Origin: Victivallales bacterium
Lineage (GTDB): Bacteria > Verrucomicrobiota > Lentisphaeria > Oligosphaerales > Oligosphaeraceae
NCBI GenBank assembly: GCA_017431185.1
Contig: JAFRLP010000574.1
Location: forward strand, 1 to 19,010
Direction of reading: 5' to 3'
Length of the DNA stretch: 19,010 nt
Shown: positions 1-7,060 of the stretch, piece by piece
How the letters are laid out: the number at the start of each line of letters is the position of its first letter
Position numbering within the stretch: position 1 is the first letter of the stretch
Notes under the pieces: generated by a model
Database searches by the model: none
Told to the model about the DNA's origin: nothing
What the model saw: only the letters and a program-made list of their open reading frames with translations
Made by a program: the position numbers and the translations under genes

Positions 1-1796
1 GAGGCGTTGCGCTTGAACTGCTGGGTGACAAAGCGGTGAAGGAACGTCTGCAGGGCACGGCTGATCTGTTCGTCGGTGTATTGCCCTGCAAACGCATGGT
101 TGGCAAGCAGAAGCAGATTTCGGGCGGACTCGCCGTGCTTGAGGAAATGGTAGAGGAAGAAATCGTGCAGGTCGTAGGCCCCAAGGATGCTCTCGGTCTT
201 CTGCGCGCCGGGCAGGAGTTCGGGGGAGACCGGCGTGTCCACCACGTCCTTCAGCAGAGAGGCCACCGGCTCCTTGGCGCGCTCCGCCTCATTCAGCACA
301 ATGGCGCGGATGAGGGTCTTGGGCACGCCGCAGTTCACTCCGTACATGGACATGTGGTCGCCGTTGTAGGTACACCAGCCCAGGGCAATCTCCGACAGGT
401 CGCCCGTGCCCACCAGCAGCCCCCCCTCCTGGTTGGACAAGTCCATCAGGATCTGGGTGCGCTCCCGGGCCTGCGCATTCTCATAGACGACGTCCAACTG
501 CTTCGGGTCATGCCCGATGTCCTGGAAATGGCGACGCACCGAGGGACGGATGTCTATCTCCCGCAACTCCGCCCCCAGTGCCTCGGCCAGGTGGATGGCG
601 TTGCCCTTGGTGCGCCCTGTGGTGCCCATGCCTGGCATGGTCACGCCCAGCACAAAACTCCGTGGTCTGCCGAGGAGGTCGCAGCATTTCGCCCCGGCCA
701 GCAGCGCCAGCGTGGAGTCAAGTCCACCGGACAGGCCGATGACCAGGCGCCTGGCGTGGGTTGACTCCACGCGCCGCGTCAGCGCCGCAGCCTGAATGGC
801 GAGCGCCTCCGCGCAATGGGCGGCGCGCTCCGCAGGCTCAGTCGGCACAAACGGCAGACGGGCGATGGGCAATCCAGTCAAATCAGGCGCAGGGGGCACG
901 GCCTGGGGCAAAGCCCAGGTCTGCGCGGTTTGAGGTGTACGGTCGTTGAAGGCGCTCCAGGCAATGCGCTGATGGTCAGCCCAGCGCGGAACGAAATCCG
1001 CGAAGAGCAGTTCGTCCTTCCGCGAGAGCCTTGGTGACTCGGCGAGGAGTTGTCCGTCAAAGGCGATCAGCGCGTGTCCGCTGAACACCATGTCCGCAGT
1101 TGACTCGTACATTCCGGCGCTGGCCAGCACGTAGGCGCCGTGAATCCGCGCGGACTGGCTGACCACAAGGCTGCGGCGGGCAGCGGCGGACCCCGTGCAT
1201 TCGGGTTCGGCGGCAAGGTTCAGAATGGCCTGCGCCCCCGCCAGAGCCATCCGTCCGGAGGGAGGCTCCACCACCCTCAAATCCTCGCCCAATTCAATGC
1301 CAAAGGAGAAATCCGGGGCGGCATGATAGACGGAGGCGGCGGTCAGCGGATATTCCCTCCCCTCCAGCAAACAGGTGGCCGGGAGTGTATCCGAAGGCAG
1401 GTGGAACAGGCGCTTCTCGTGATGCTCACGGTAGTCAGGCAGGTGACTTTTGACGGTGAGGCCGACCACCGTCCCCTCCTGCAATACGGCGGCGACGTCG
1501 TACAGCCTGGTCTTGACCCGCAAGGGCAGGCCGACAACCAGCGCGGTGCGCCTTCCCTTGGTCGCCTTGACCAGGGCATGGAGGGCCTGGCGCGCGGCTG
1601 TCAGCAGTCCCTCCTGCTCAAAAAGGTCTCCGCAACTGCAGCCCGTCAGCCCAAGTTCAGGGGTGACCAACACGCACGCCCCGCCCTTGACAGCCTTCTC
1701 GTAAAGTCCCAGAATGGCCTTGGCATTCTTCGCAGGGTCAGCCAGATTGAGCACTGGCACGCCTGCCGCCAGGCGGTATTGTCCGATGTGTCCCAT
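1..1796 (-). CDS. nadE: Glutamine-dependent-type NAD+ synthetase, C-terminus cut by window edge
   Basis: About 598 residues are present; the gene runs off the left edge. The start is ATG at 1796, preceded by AAGGA in AAGGACGAGCAA. The N-terminal half is a nitrilase-type glutaminase domain: PELGLTGC gives the catalytic Glu47, VKSHLPDY gives Lys116, and conserved stretches such as ESTADMVFSGHALI follow. The C-terminal half is the ATP-pyrophosphatase synthetase domain with the P-loop SGGLDS (residues 356-361) and the family stretch GTGDLSEIALGWCTYNGDH. The enzyme makes NAD+ from nicotinic acid adenine dinucleotide in the cytoplasm. In the long-form family (Mycobacterium tuberculosis type) the glutaminase nucleophile is the Cys of EICED; here that stretch reads ELGED, with Gly170 (codon 1287-1289). 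The synthetase half looks intact, so I infer a working ammonia-using enzyme with a doubtful glutaminase. It is a solitary minus-strand gene at this end. Confidence 0.93.
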   Translation of the reverse strand, partial: MGHIGQYRLAAGVPVLNLADPAKNAKAILGLYEKAVKGGACVLVTPELGLTGCSCGDLFEQEGLLTAARQALHALVKATKGRRTALVVGLPLRVKTRLYDVAAVLQEGTVVGLTVKSHLPDYREHHEKRLFHLPSDTLPATCLLEGREYPLTAASVYHAAPDFSFGIELGEDLRVVEPPSGRMALAGAQAILNLAAEPECTGSAAARRSLVVSQSARIHGAYVLASAGMYESTADMVFSGHALIAFDGQLLAESPRLSRKDELLFADFVPRWADHQRIAWSAFNDRTPQTAQTWALPQAVPPAPDLTGLPIARLPFVPTEPAERAAHCAEALAIQAAALTRRVESTHARRLVIGLSGGLDSTLALLAGAKCCDLLGRPRSFVLGVTMPGMGTTGRTKGNAIHLAEALGAELREIDIRPSVRRHFQDIGHDPKQLDVVYENAQARERTQILMDLSNQEGGLLVGTGDLSEIALGWCTYNGDHMSMYGVNCGVPKTLIRAIVLNEAERAKEPVASLLKDVVDTPVSPELLPGAQKTESILGAYDLHDFFLYHFLKHGESARNLLLLANHAFAGQYTDEQISRALQTFLHRFVTQQFKRNA

Positions 1797-2181
1797 TTGC
1801 TCGTCCTTAGGTGCAGGAAATCAGTGTTTTTCCAATAATATATTGCTGAAGAGACAGCTTGCCAGTCAGAAGGTCTCAAACCGAATACACAACATCAAAT
1901 GAAATGACTGACAAGCTGGACACCCAGCCGCCCGTGCGCACATCCTGCTCCGTTGAATCTACGCTCTTCTCGACGGCAAGGCGCCTCAGCTTGCCAGACG
2001 GGGTACGAAAAGCAAGGAACGTGCCAAGATGCACTCGCCTCTAGTCCCCCTGCGTGAATCGCCGACCTTCCATGAAATGCCAGGAAGAAAAAGTGAAATG
2101 TCTTACATGAGATGTAATTATCCACCCGCGCCTCATTACATTCCATGTAATCACAACCATGCGGCACGGTGCCAAATCTGC
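1797..2181. other. Intergenic region between nadE and palindromic element A
   Basis: This 385-bp stretch separates nadE (minus) from the accessory island (plus). I see no convincing gene: the open frames lack ribosome sites and have no recognisable protein character. It contains the nadE ribosome site near 1802-1813, an AT-rich patch near 1834-1845 (AATAATATATT) that may be part of the nadE promoter, and the palindrome pair listed separately. Confidence 0.6.
2103..2150. promoter_or_regulatory. Tandem palindromes TTACAT-N3-ATGTAA, candidate operator pair
   Basis: Two copies of the perfect palindrome TTACAT-N3-ATGTAA occur, at 2103-2117 (spacer GAG) and 2136-2150 (spacer TCC). The second extends one base each side (ATTACAT..ATGTAAT). 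Centres are 33 bp apart, about three helical turns, as expected for two dimers bound on the same DNA face. They lie upstream of nadE and also upstream of the MmeI-like gene, so the controlled gene is not clear. Alternatively they could fold as hairpins or be part of a decayed repeat. Confidence 0.45.
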
Positions 2182-2345
2182 TCTAGTGGCTAATTGTGTA
2201 AATATTTGCATTTATGCGAGGTGAGGACAGTGCAGATGTGCATTGAGGTGAAATGAGCGGGCACTGCCCGCGATTTTCACCGAAATGCGCAGATGCACTG
2301 GCAGCACCCGCAAAAACGCAAAGAGTTACACAATTAGACACTAGA
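2182..2345. repeat. Palindromic element A (164 bp, whole-length imperfect inverted repeat)
   Basis: The outer 20 bases TCTAGTGGCTAATTGTGTAA pair with TTACACAATTAGACACTAGA at one mismatch. Pairing continues inward with interruptions to a perfect core stem GCGGGCA/TGCCCGC at 2257-2271, whose centre (2264) is the centre of the whole element. The core region (GAGGTGAAATGAGCGGGC and GCCCGCGATTTTCACCG) is nearly the same as in element B at 6890-7051. The termini can be read as CTAG|TG...CA|CTAG, in which CTAG could be a 4-bp target duplication. No protein is encoded. I infer a MITE-like or REP-like dispersed element; the family is not known to me. Confidence 0.75.
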
Positions 2346-2446
2346 ATTCTGTTCCATTATTTTCACGGTCTGCGCTGTTCGGGATTCTGTTTTGGTGCTA
2401 TAGTATCACAGACACCTGATTGCGGCAAGGAAACAGGAAGAAGCAG

Positions 2447-5191
2447 ATGACGGACAAGGAACAGAGACAGGCAGCCAGGAAATTCGCAGGCGTGTGGACG
2501 TTGCGCGGCGACGAGAAGAGCGACAATCAGACATTCTGGCTTGAACTCCTGCGGAAAGTGTATGGTGTGGCGGAACCCGCTTCGTCAGTGAAGTTTGAAA
2601 AGCACGTGCTGGTCGAGGACAAGACGCGCTACATCGATGCCTATCTGCCTGCCACGCACGTGCTCATCGAGCAGAAGTCCCATGACGTGCGCCTGGAACG
2701 GAGCTGCCGACTGGGGACTCCTGAAAAACCCACGCCCTACGGCCAGGCCAAGCGGTACGACGACAACCTGCCCATCAGCGAGAAGTCCCGATGGATTGTC
2801 GTATGCAATTTCCAGCGGTTCCTGGTCTATGACATGGAGCGTCCCGGCCAGCCCCCCGAGGAAATTCTGCTGGAGAGTCTGCACAAGGATCCACATCGCC
2901 TGGACTTTCTGGTGGACAGCCAGGCGAGCGGACCGCGAGACATGGCCAGGGTCTCCCTGAATGCCGGCGAGGTGGTGGCGCAACTCTACGACGGACTTCT
3001 CAAGGCATACGGAAAAGAGGACGCGGAGACCCTTCGCAACCTCAACCAGCTTTGTGTGCGTCTGGTCTTCTGTCTCTACGGCGAGGACGCCGGGCTGTTT
3101 GGACGGTGCGACTCCTTCCGCCATTACCTGGAAAGGTTCTCCCCACGGGACTACCATGCCGCGCTGCGGGACCTCTTCGCGGTTTTGAACACGCCCGTCG
3201 AAGAGCGCGACCCGTACATGGACAAAGAGCTGGCCGCCTTCCCCTACGTCAATGGCGGTCTGTTCTCAGGTGCGCTGCTCATCCCGCAGTTCACCGAGGA
3301 ACTCAAGAATTTGCTGGAACGCAAGGCCAGCGGGGAGTTCGACTGGTCCGGGATCAGCCCCGCCATCTTCGGGGCGGTGTTTGAGAGCACGCTGAACCCT
3401 GAATCGCGGCGCTCCGGCGGAATGCACTACACTCCCCCGGAAAACATCCACAAGGTCATTGACCCGTTGTTTCTGGACGGGTTGCGGGCGGAACTTGCGG
3501 AGATTCGTGGGCAGAAAGGTACGAAGCGCAAGCAACGCCTCAAGGCGTTTCAGGCCAAACTGGCCTCGCTGGTCTTTCTGGACCCTGCCTGCGGCTCGGG
3601 GAATTTCCTCACGGAGACCTACATCTGCCTCCGCGAGATGGAGAACGAGGTGCTGGCGGAACTGTTCGCTGGACAGCCGGAAATCGACCTGGGCGATGTC
3701 ATCAAGGTCTCCGTCGGCCAGTTCCGAGGCATCGAGGTGAACGACTATGCTGTCTCCGTAGCCCGTACCGCCCTCTGGATTGCCGAGTCCCAGATGTTCC
3801 GCAAGACCGAGGACCTGCTGGTGGGCAAAGGGGATTTCCTCCCTCTCAAGGCGTACCCCGGCATTGTCAAGGGCAATGCCTTGCGCATGGACTGGAAATC
3901 GCTTTTGGAACCTGCGCCGAATGGTGCCGGAATCTACGTGATTGGCAATCCGCCTTTCATTGGGGCGAGGATGATGGGGGCGGAACAGAAGGCGGACTTG
4001 CTGGAGGTGTTTGGCGCGAAATGGCGGAACCTGGGGAATCTGGACTATGTGTGCGGATGGTTCCGCAAGGCGGCGGGGTATATGCGTGGCACGGGAATTC
4101 GCACGGCATTCGTCGCCACCAATTCAATTTGCCAGGGCGGGCAGGTGGCGGACTTGTGGAAGGGGCTGGAGCAGGATTTCGGCGTGCATCTGGACTTCGC
4201 GCACCGCACGTTCCGCTGGGACAGCGAGAGCAAGGGCATGGCGCACGTGCATTGCGTGGTCGTGGGGTTCAGTTGCGCCGATAGCACCGTGCCGCCATTT
4301 GTGTTCGACGGCGCGGAACGCATCGAGTGCAAGCATCTCAACCCCTATCTCCTGGATGCGCCGGACGTGTTCATCGAGTCTCGTCAGCACCCACGCTGCG
4401 ATGTCCCGGAGATTGGCATTGGCAACAAGCCCATTGACGGCGGGTTCTATCTTTTCACAACGGAGGAGAAGGAGGAGTTTCTGCGGCGGGAGCCGTCGGC
4501 GGAACGGTTTTTCCGGCCCTGGTATGGTTCGGAGGAGTTCATCAACCGCCGTCCCCGCTGGTGTCTTTGGTTGGGCGACTGCACGCCTGCGGAACTGCGT
4601 TCCATGCCGCGCTGCCTGGAGCGGGTCGCCAAAGTCCGCGACTACCGCCTGGCCAGCAAAAGCGAGGGCACGAGAAAATTGGCCGACCGTCCCACACGGT
4701 TCCACGTCGAGAACATGCCCCAGGGGAACTACATTCTGATACCCCGGGTCTCTTCAGAACGGCGACGCTACATTCCGATGGGATTCATGGGACTGGAATG
4801 CCTGTGCAGCGACGCTGTGCATCTTATCCCTGGTGCGACTTTGTACCATTTCGGGATATTGACGAGCAGCGTACACAACGCCTGGACGCGGGCGGTCTGC
4901 GGCAGGCTCAAGAGCGACTACCGCTACTCGAAGGACATCGTGTATAACACCTTCCCGTGGCCGGAGGCGGGGGAGGGGGTGCGGCAGCGGATTGCGGAGA
5001 CGGCGCAGGGGATTCTCGATGCCCGCGCCAGGTTTCCCGACAGTTCGCTGGCGGACTTGTACGCCCCCCTCACCATGCCTGTGGAGTTGAAGGCGGCCCA
5101 TCTTCTCAACGACCACGCCGTGCTGGTCGCCTACGGACTCCCCGCCAACCTCCCCGAACCGCAAATTGTCGCACACCTCTTTCGTGCGTAG
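2447..5191 (+). CDS. MmeI-like type IIL/IIG restriction-modification fusion enzyme
   Basis: The product is 914 residues, close to MmeI (about 920). I chose ATG 2447 because AGGAAG lies just upstream; an in-frame TTG at 2420 lacks this. The N-terminal nuclease motif is visible as D64-X10-E75-Q-K77 (ID..IEQK), a PD-(D/E)xK site like that of MmeI. A helical linker follows, then an N6-adenine methyltransferase with SAM motif I DPACGSGNF (379-387) and catalytic NPPF (501-504). The C-terminal 300 or so residues should hold the target recognition domain. Such enzymes cut and methylate with one polypeptide and need no separate methylase or specificity gene, and none is adjacent. A TATAGT hexamer at 2399-2404 is a possible -10 box without a clear -35. 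The last codons (QIVAHLFRA) and the TAG stop lie inside direct repeat R1; the aligned base triplet in R2 is TGG. The gene lies between palindromic elements A and B. Confidence 0.9.
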   Translation: MTDKEQRQAARKFAGVWTLRGDEKSDNQTFWLELLRKVYGVAEPASSVKFEKHVLVEDKTRYIDAYLPATHVLIEQKSHDVRLERSCRLGTPEKPTPYGQAKRYDDNLPISEKSRWIVVCNFQRFLVYDMERPGQPPEEILLESLHKDPHRLDFLVDSQASGPRDMARVSLNAGEVVAQLYDGLLKAYGKEDAETLRNLNQLCVRLVFCLYGEDAGLFGRCDSFRHYLERFSPRDYHAALRDLFAVLNTPVEERDPYMDKELAAFPYVNGGLFSGALLIPQFTEELKNLLERKASGEFDWSGISPAIFGAVFESTLNPESRRSGGMHYTPPENIHKVIDPLFLDGLRAELAEIRGQKGTKRKQRLKAFQAKLASLVFLDPACGSGNFLTETYICLREMENEVLAELFAGQPEIDLGDVIKVSVGQFRGIEVNDYAVSVARTALWIAESQMFRKTEDLLVGKGDFLPLKAYPGIVKGNALRMDWKSLLEPAPNGAGIYVIGNPPFIGARMMGAEQKADLLEVFGAKWRNLGNLDYVCGWFRKAAGYMRGTGIRTAFVATNSICQGGQVADLWKGLEQDFGVHLDFAHRTFRWDSESKGMAHVHCVVVGFSCADSTVPPFVFDGAERIECKHLNPYLLDAPDVFIESRQHPRCDVPEIGIGNKPIDGGFYLFTTEEKEEFLRREPSAERFFRPWYGSEEFINRRPRWCLWLGDCTPAELRSMPRCLERVAKVRDYRLASKSEGTRKLADRPTRFHVENMPQGNYILIPRVSSERRRYIPMGFMGLECLCSDAVHLIPGATLYHFGILTSSVHNAWTRAVCGRLKSDYRYSKDIVYNTFPWPEAGEGVRQRIAETAQGILDARARFPDSSLADLYAPLTMPVELKAAHLLNDHAVLVAYGLPANLPEPQIVAHLFRA

Positions 5192-5304
5192 CGGCGGCGT
5201 CCCGCCGCCGACAACCCGCGCCTTTTAGGCGTCGGCGCCCGACTGTTGGGCACACCGGGCGAAAAGCCCGAAGTAGCCCGGCGCCTTTTCGGCGCGGGCA
5301 CCCG
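5155..5304. repeat. Direct repeat R1 (150 bp), overlaps the 3' end of the MmeI-like gene
   Basis: This stretch aligns without gaps to 7061-7210 with 22 differences in 150 positions (about 85% identity). It is rich in small hairpins: CGCAC..GTGCG, GGCGGCG..CGCCGCC, GGGCGAAAAGCCC and GGCGCC/GGCGC pairs around TTTT. The first 37 bases encode the end and stop codon of the MmeI-like gene. It could be a dispersed structured repeat that inserted at the gene end, or a duplicated gene tail. The 144 bp that follow to the promoter at 5449 contain a CCGGCT/AGCCGG hairpin and no gene. Confidence 0.8.
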
Positions 5305-5448
5305 ACACCGCCGCCGGCTCCCAACCCCGCAGCCGGAAGTGCTGGACACGCTGGTTACCACCGTCCCGTAATATAAGTCGCGAATTACACTCTCAGGAAG
5401 GATTACCCAAAAAACTTAACAAAAAGATAATTTTTTAGCCTTATGGAC

Positions 5449-5477
5449 TTGACAAAACAAAAAGTTCATTGTATAGT
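5449..5477 (+). promoter_or_regulatory. Near-consensus sigma-70 promoter for the three-gene cargo operon
   Basis: TTGACA at 5449-5454 and TATAGT at 5472-5477 are separated by exactly 17 bases in an AT-rich stretch that contrasts with the GC-rich repeat upstream. It points toward the operon starting at 5591, with an expected transcript start near 5484. The consensus match suggests substantial basal expression unless a repressor acts. Confidence 0.7.
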
Positions 5478-5500
5478 ATTAGGGTAAATGCATCTCCTGT

Positions 5501-5561
5501 GAAACACGGAGTGTTTCGTGGGTTGTGCTGGCGGCGTCAAGGCCGCCGTCGGTCTCCCGAC
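5501..5561 (+). promoter_or_regulatory. Structured leader with three tandem hairpins
   Basis: Three perfect short stems follow one another in the roughly 107-nt leader: GAAACAC/GTGTTTC (5501-5517, loop GGA), GGCGGC/GCCGCC (5530-5547) and GTCGG/CCGAC (5548-5561, loop TCTC). No purine-rich ribosome site precedes the ATG at 5591, so the leader may control translation or may be a small RNA in its own right. No known riboswitch was recognised. Confidence 0.45.
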
Positions 5562-5590
5562 TGGACTGAATAAACACGCAACATCTTAAT

Positions 5591-6166
5591 ATGCTTGGAG
5601 CAACACGCTTCGTTCCAAGAAAACTCATAGACATCGAGGATGCTTGCAGGCACCCAGAACGCATAACCCACGATGACGCTGTACACTTCTACCGCTGGGA
5701 CTGGATTCTCAACAGAGAACGCTACACGCCAGATGCGCTGAAGGAGATACTGCCGACTGGCACATGCCTTTTGACGCAGGACTTCTCCATGTTCAGGGAC
5801 ATGTTCCCCAAGGAGATTCTCTGGAATTGGTATCGTGCACACCTTAATGCAGAACGTATGGTGCAATGCGGTTTCCGCCATATACCGTCGCTTTCCTGGG
5901 CCGAGGAAGACACCCTCGACTATTGCTTCAATTTCATCCAGCCTGGAGGCACTGTGGCCGTGTCAACTGTAGGAATCCGACGGGACGCATGGGGAAGCAT
6001 TCTTTTCAATGCAGGCATGGAGCGTGCTATTCAGGTTCTTCACCCCTCATGCGTGATAGTGTATGGTGGAATGCCGGATTTCGACTTCCAAGATACGCTT
6101 GTCCTGAATTTCCCAAACACATCCTATCAATGGACGGCTGCCTGGCAACGCAAGGAGGTGATCTGA
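5591..6166 (+). CDS. DUF4417-like protein
   Basis: The product is 191 residues. The pattern resembles DUF4417, a family of unknown function often met in phages and integrative elements: an HFYRWDWILNR segment, LLTQDFSMFRDMF, a WNWYRAHL segment, then GFRHIPSLSW, GGTVAVSTVGI and VIVYGGMP. No signal peptide or membrane segment is apparent. It is the first gene behind the promoter at 5449, and its ATG is the only in-frame start before a stop at 5567-5569. It lacks a clear Shine-Dalgarno site, unlike the two genes behind it. Its stop is 1 nt before the next ATG. Base composition is AT-richer than in the flanking chromosomal genes, consistent with transfer. The family assignment is from memory of the motif pattern, not from a search. 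Confidence 0.72.
   Translation: MLGATRFVPRKLIDIEDACRHPERITHDDAVHFYRWDWILNRERYTPDALKEILPTGTCLLTQDFSMFRDMFPKEILWNWYRAHLNAERMVQCGFRHIPSLSWAEEDTLDYCFNFIQPGGTVAVSTVGIRRDAWGSILFNAGMERAIQVLHPSCVIVYGGMPDFDFQDTLVLNFPNTSYQWTAAWQRKEVI
6152..6163 (+). promoter_or_regulatory. Full-length anti-SD match before the second cargo gene
   Basis: AAGGAGGTGATC is a 12-base perfect complement to the usual bacterial 16S rRNA 3' end (GATCACCTCCTT). It lies within the last codons of the DUF4417-like gene and ends 4 nt before the ATG at 6168. It fixes that start and predicts strong initiation for the second gene. Confidence 0.8.
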
Positions 6167-6167
6167 A

Positions 6168-6563
6168 ATGGGCGGAAGAGGCTCTGCCAGTGGCGTTTCC
6201 GCCACCAAGGCTCACATTAAGTATGGACATGAATACCACTGTGTTCTTGAGTACAAGAACATCAAGTTCATTGTTCGTAATCAGGGGGCCGCATCCGCCC
6301 CGCTTGAGACAATGACCCCTGGACGCATCTATGCCACAATAGGCTTGGATAACGAGGTGAACTATATTTCCTTCTATCGAAGAGATGGAAAGAAATTCAA
6401 GCAGATTGATGTCGATCACCATGAACATTTGGAAAATGGCGTAAATCTAGGGAAACGGCATGTTCACATGGGGTACAATCACGATGAAAATGGTTCTCGA
6501 AGGATGACCACAGGCGAGGCCAGGCTTGTAGAGCTTGTCCTAGAAAAATGGAGGAACAGATGA
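6168..6563 (+). CDS. Small GGRG-leader, His-cluster protein of mobile-element type, function unknown
   Basis: The product is 131 residues. It starts MGGRGSASG, a glycine/serine-rich leader I associate with small phage or integrative-element proteins. A beta-rich middle (residues about 20-80) follows. The C-terminal third has a cluster of histidines (DHHEH, then RHVHMGYNH within about 25 residues) and a final MTTGEARLVELVLEKW helix. The histidines could bind metal, as in a nuclease or toxin domain, but no specific family was recognised and no catalytic role can be claimed. There is no signal peptide or transmembrane segment. Initiation is from the strong ribosome site at 6152, and it overlaps the next gene by 4 bp (ATGA). 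A toxin role paired with the next gene as immunity is a guess from layout only. Confidence 0.75.
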   Translation: MGGRGSASGVSATKAHIKYGHEYHCVLEYKNIKFIVRNQGAASAPLETMTPGRIYATIGLDNEVNYISFYRRDGKKFKQIDVDHHEHLENGVNLGKRHVHMGYNHDENGSRRMTTGEARLVELVLEKWRNR

Positions 6564-6889
6564 TGTTCAATGAAGTGAGATACCAAAAGACAGACGAGTT
6601 CAAGGAACTTGATGATTTACGTGAATGGATGCAATACCAGGGGCATCTCTGGTTCTTCATCAATGAGCATTATTACTTCCTGACTGGAAGCCACAACTAC
6701 AATGAAAAAGGGGAATCTGTTCCCTGGTGGTATATAACCAACGGAGATTATCGCAATCCAGCTGTGTCGGAGGGGGTGGGTTCTAACATCCTCTGGGACT
6801 TTTGGGACATCGAAGATGTGTGGAAGGCAAAGATCTTCGATGGCAAAAGTTTCGCAGAGAATTTCAACGAATTCATTTTCTTCAGTTGA
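6560..6889 (+). CDS. Small acidic aromatic-rich protein, function unknown
   Basis: The product is 109 residues. I chose ATG 6560 because it overlaps the preceding stop as ATGA and is preceded by GGAGGA at 6550-6555; an in-frame ATG at 6548 overlaps that site, and one at 6563 is also possible. The protein is rich in Trp, Tyr, Phe, Asp and Glu (YFLTGSHNYN, VPWWYITNGDYR, LWDFWDIEDVW, KIFDGKSFAENFNEF). It has no signal peptide and no membrane helix. Small acidic proteins with an IFDGKS-type tail occur in phage and toxin-immunity loci, but I recognise no named family. It is the last gene of the operon; its stop abuts palindromic element B, whose large stem may end the transcript. Confidence 0.72.
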   Translation: MMFNEVRYQKTDEFKELDDLREWMQYQGHLWFFINEHYYFLTGSHNYNEKGESVPWWYITNGDYRNPAVSEGVGSNILWDFWDIEDVWKAKIFDGKSFAENFNEFIFFS

Positions 6890-7051
6890 CTAGTGCCTTG
6901 TAACATTTAAATGTTCGCAGATGCGTGCGAGAAACAGAGCAGATGTGGCTTGAGGGAAAATGAGCGGGCTGTCGCCCGCGATTTTCCCCGAAAGGCGCAG
7001 ATGCCTGTTTCTCGCCGCAGATACGAATATGGAAATGTTACATGGCACTAG
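6890..7051. repeat. Palindromic element B (162 bp), relative of element A
   Basis: The ends CTAGTGCC and GGCACTAG are inverted copies; inside them TTGTAACATTT pairs with AAATGTTACAT, GCGAGAAACAG with CTGTTTCTCG, and GGGAAAAT with ATTTTCCCC. The centre is a GCGGGC/GCCCGC stem with loop TGTC (6964-6979). The core matches element A (AATGAGCGGGC, GCCCGCGATTTTC.CCGAAA.GCGCAGATGC), while the arms have diverged from A but kept internal pairing. It begins immediately after the stop of the last cargo gene and ends directly before repeat R2. Confidence 0.75.
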
Positions 7052-7060
7052 AACCACCCC

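Noticed and set aside
36..1838. Long plus-strand open frames opposite nadE (for example 36-764 and 1140-1838)
   Set aside because: They are antisense shadows in GC-rich DNA; the minus strand encodes the recognisable NAD+ synthetase.
1895..2167. 90-codon minus-strand frame between nadE and element A
   Set aside because: No ribosome site, no recognisable domain, and it covers the palindrome pair.
5155..5304. CRISPR-like array from the repeated GCGCCTTTT units
   Set aside because: The units are short, irregular and hairpin-forming, with no equal-length unique spacers and no cas genes.
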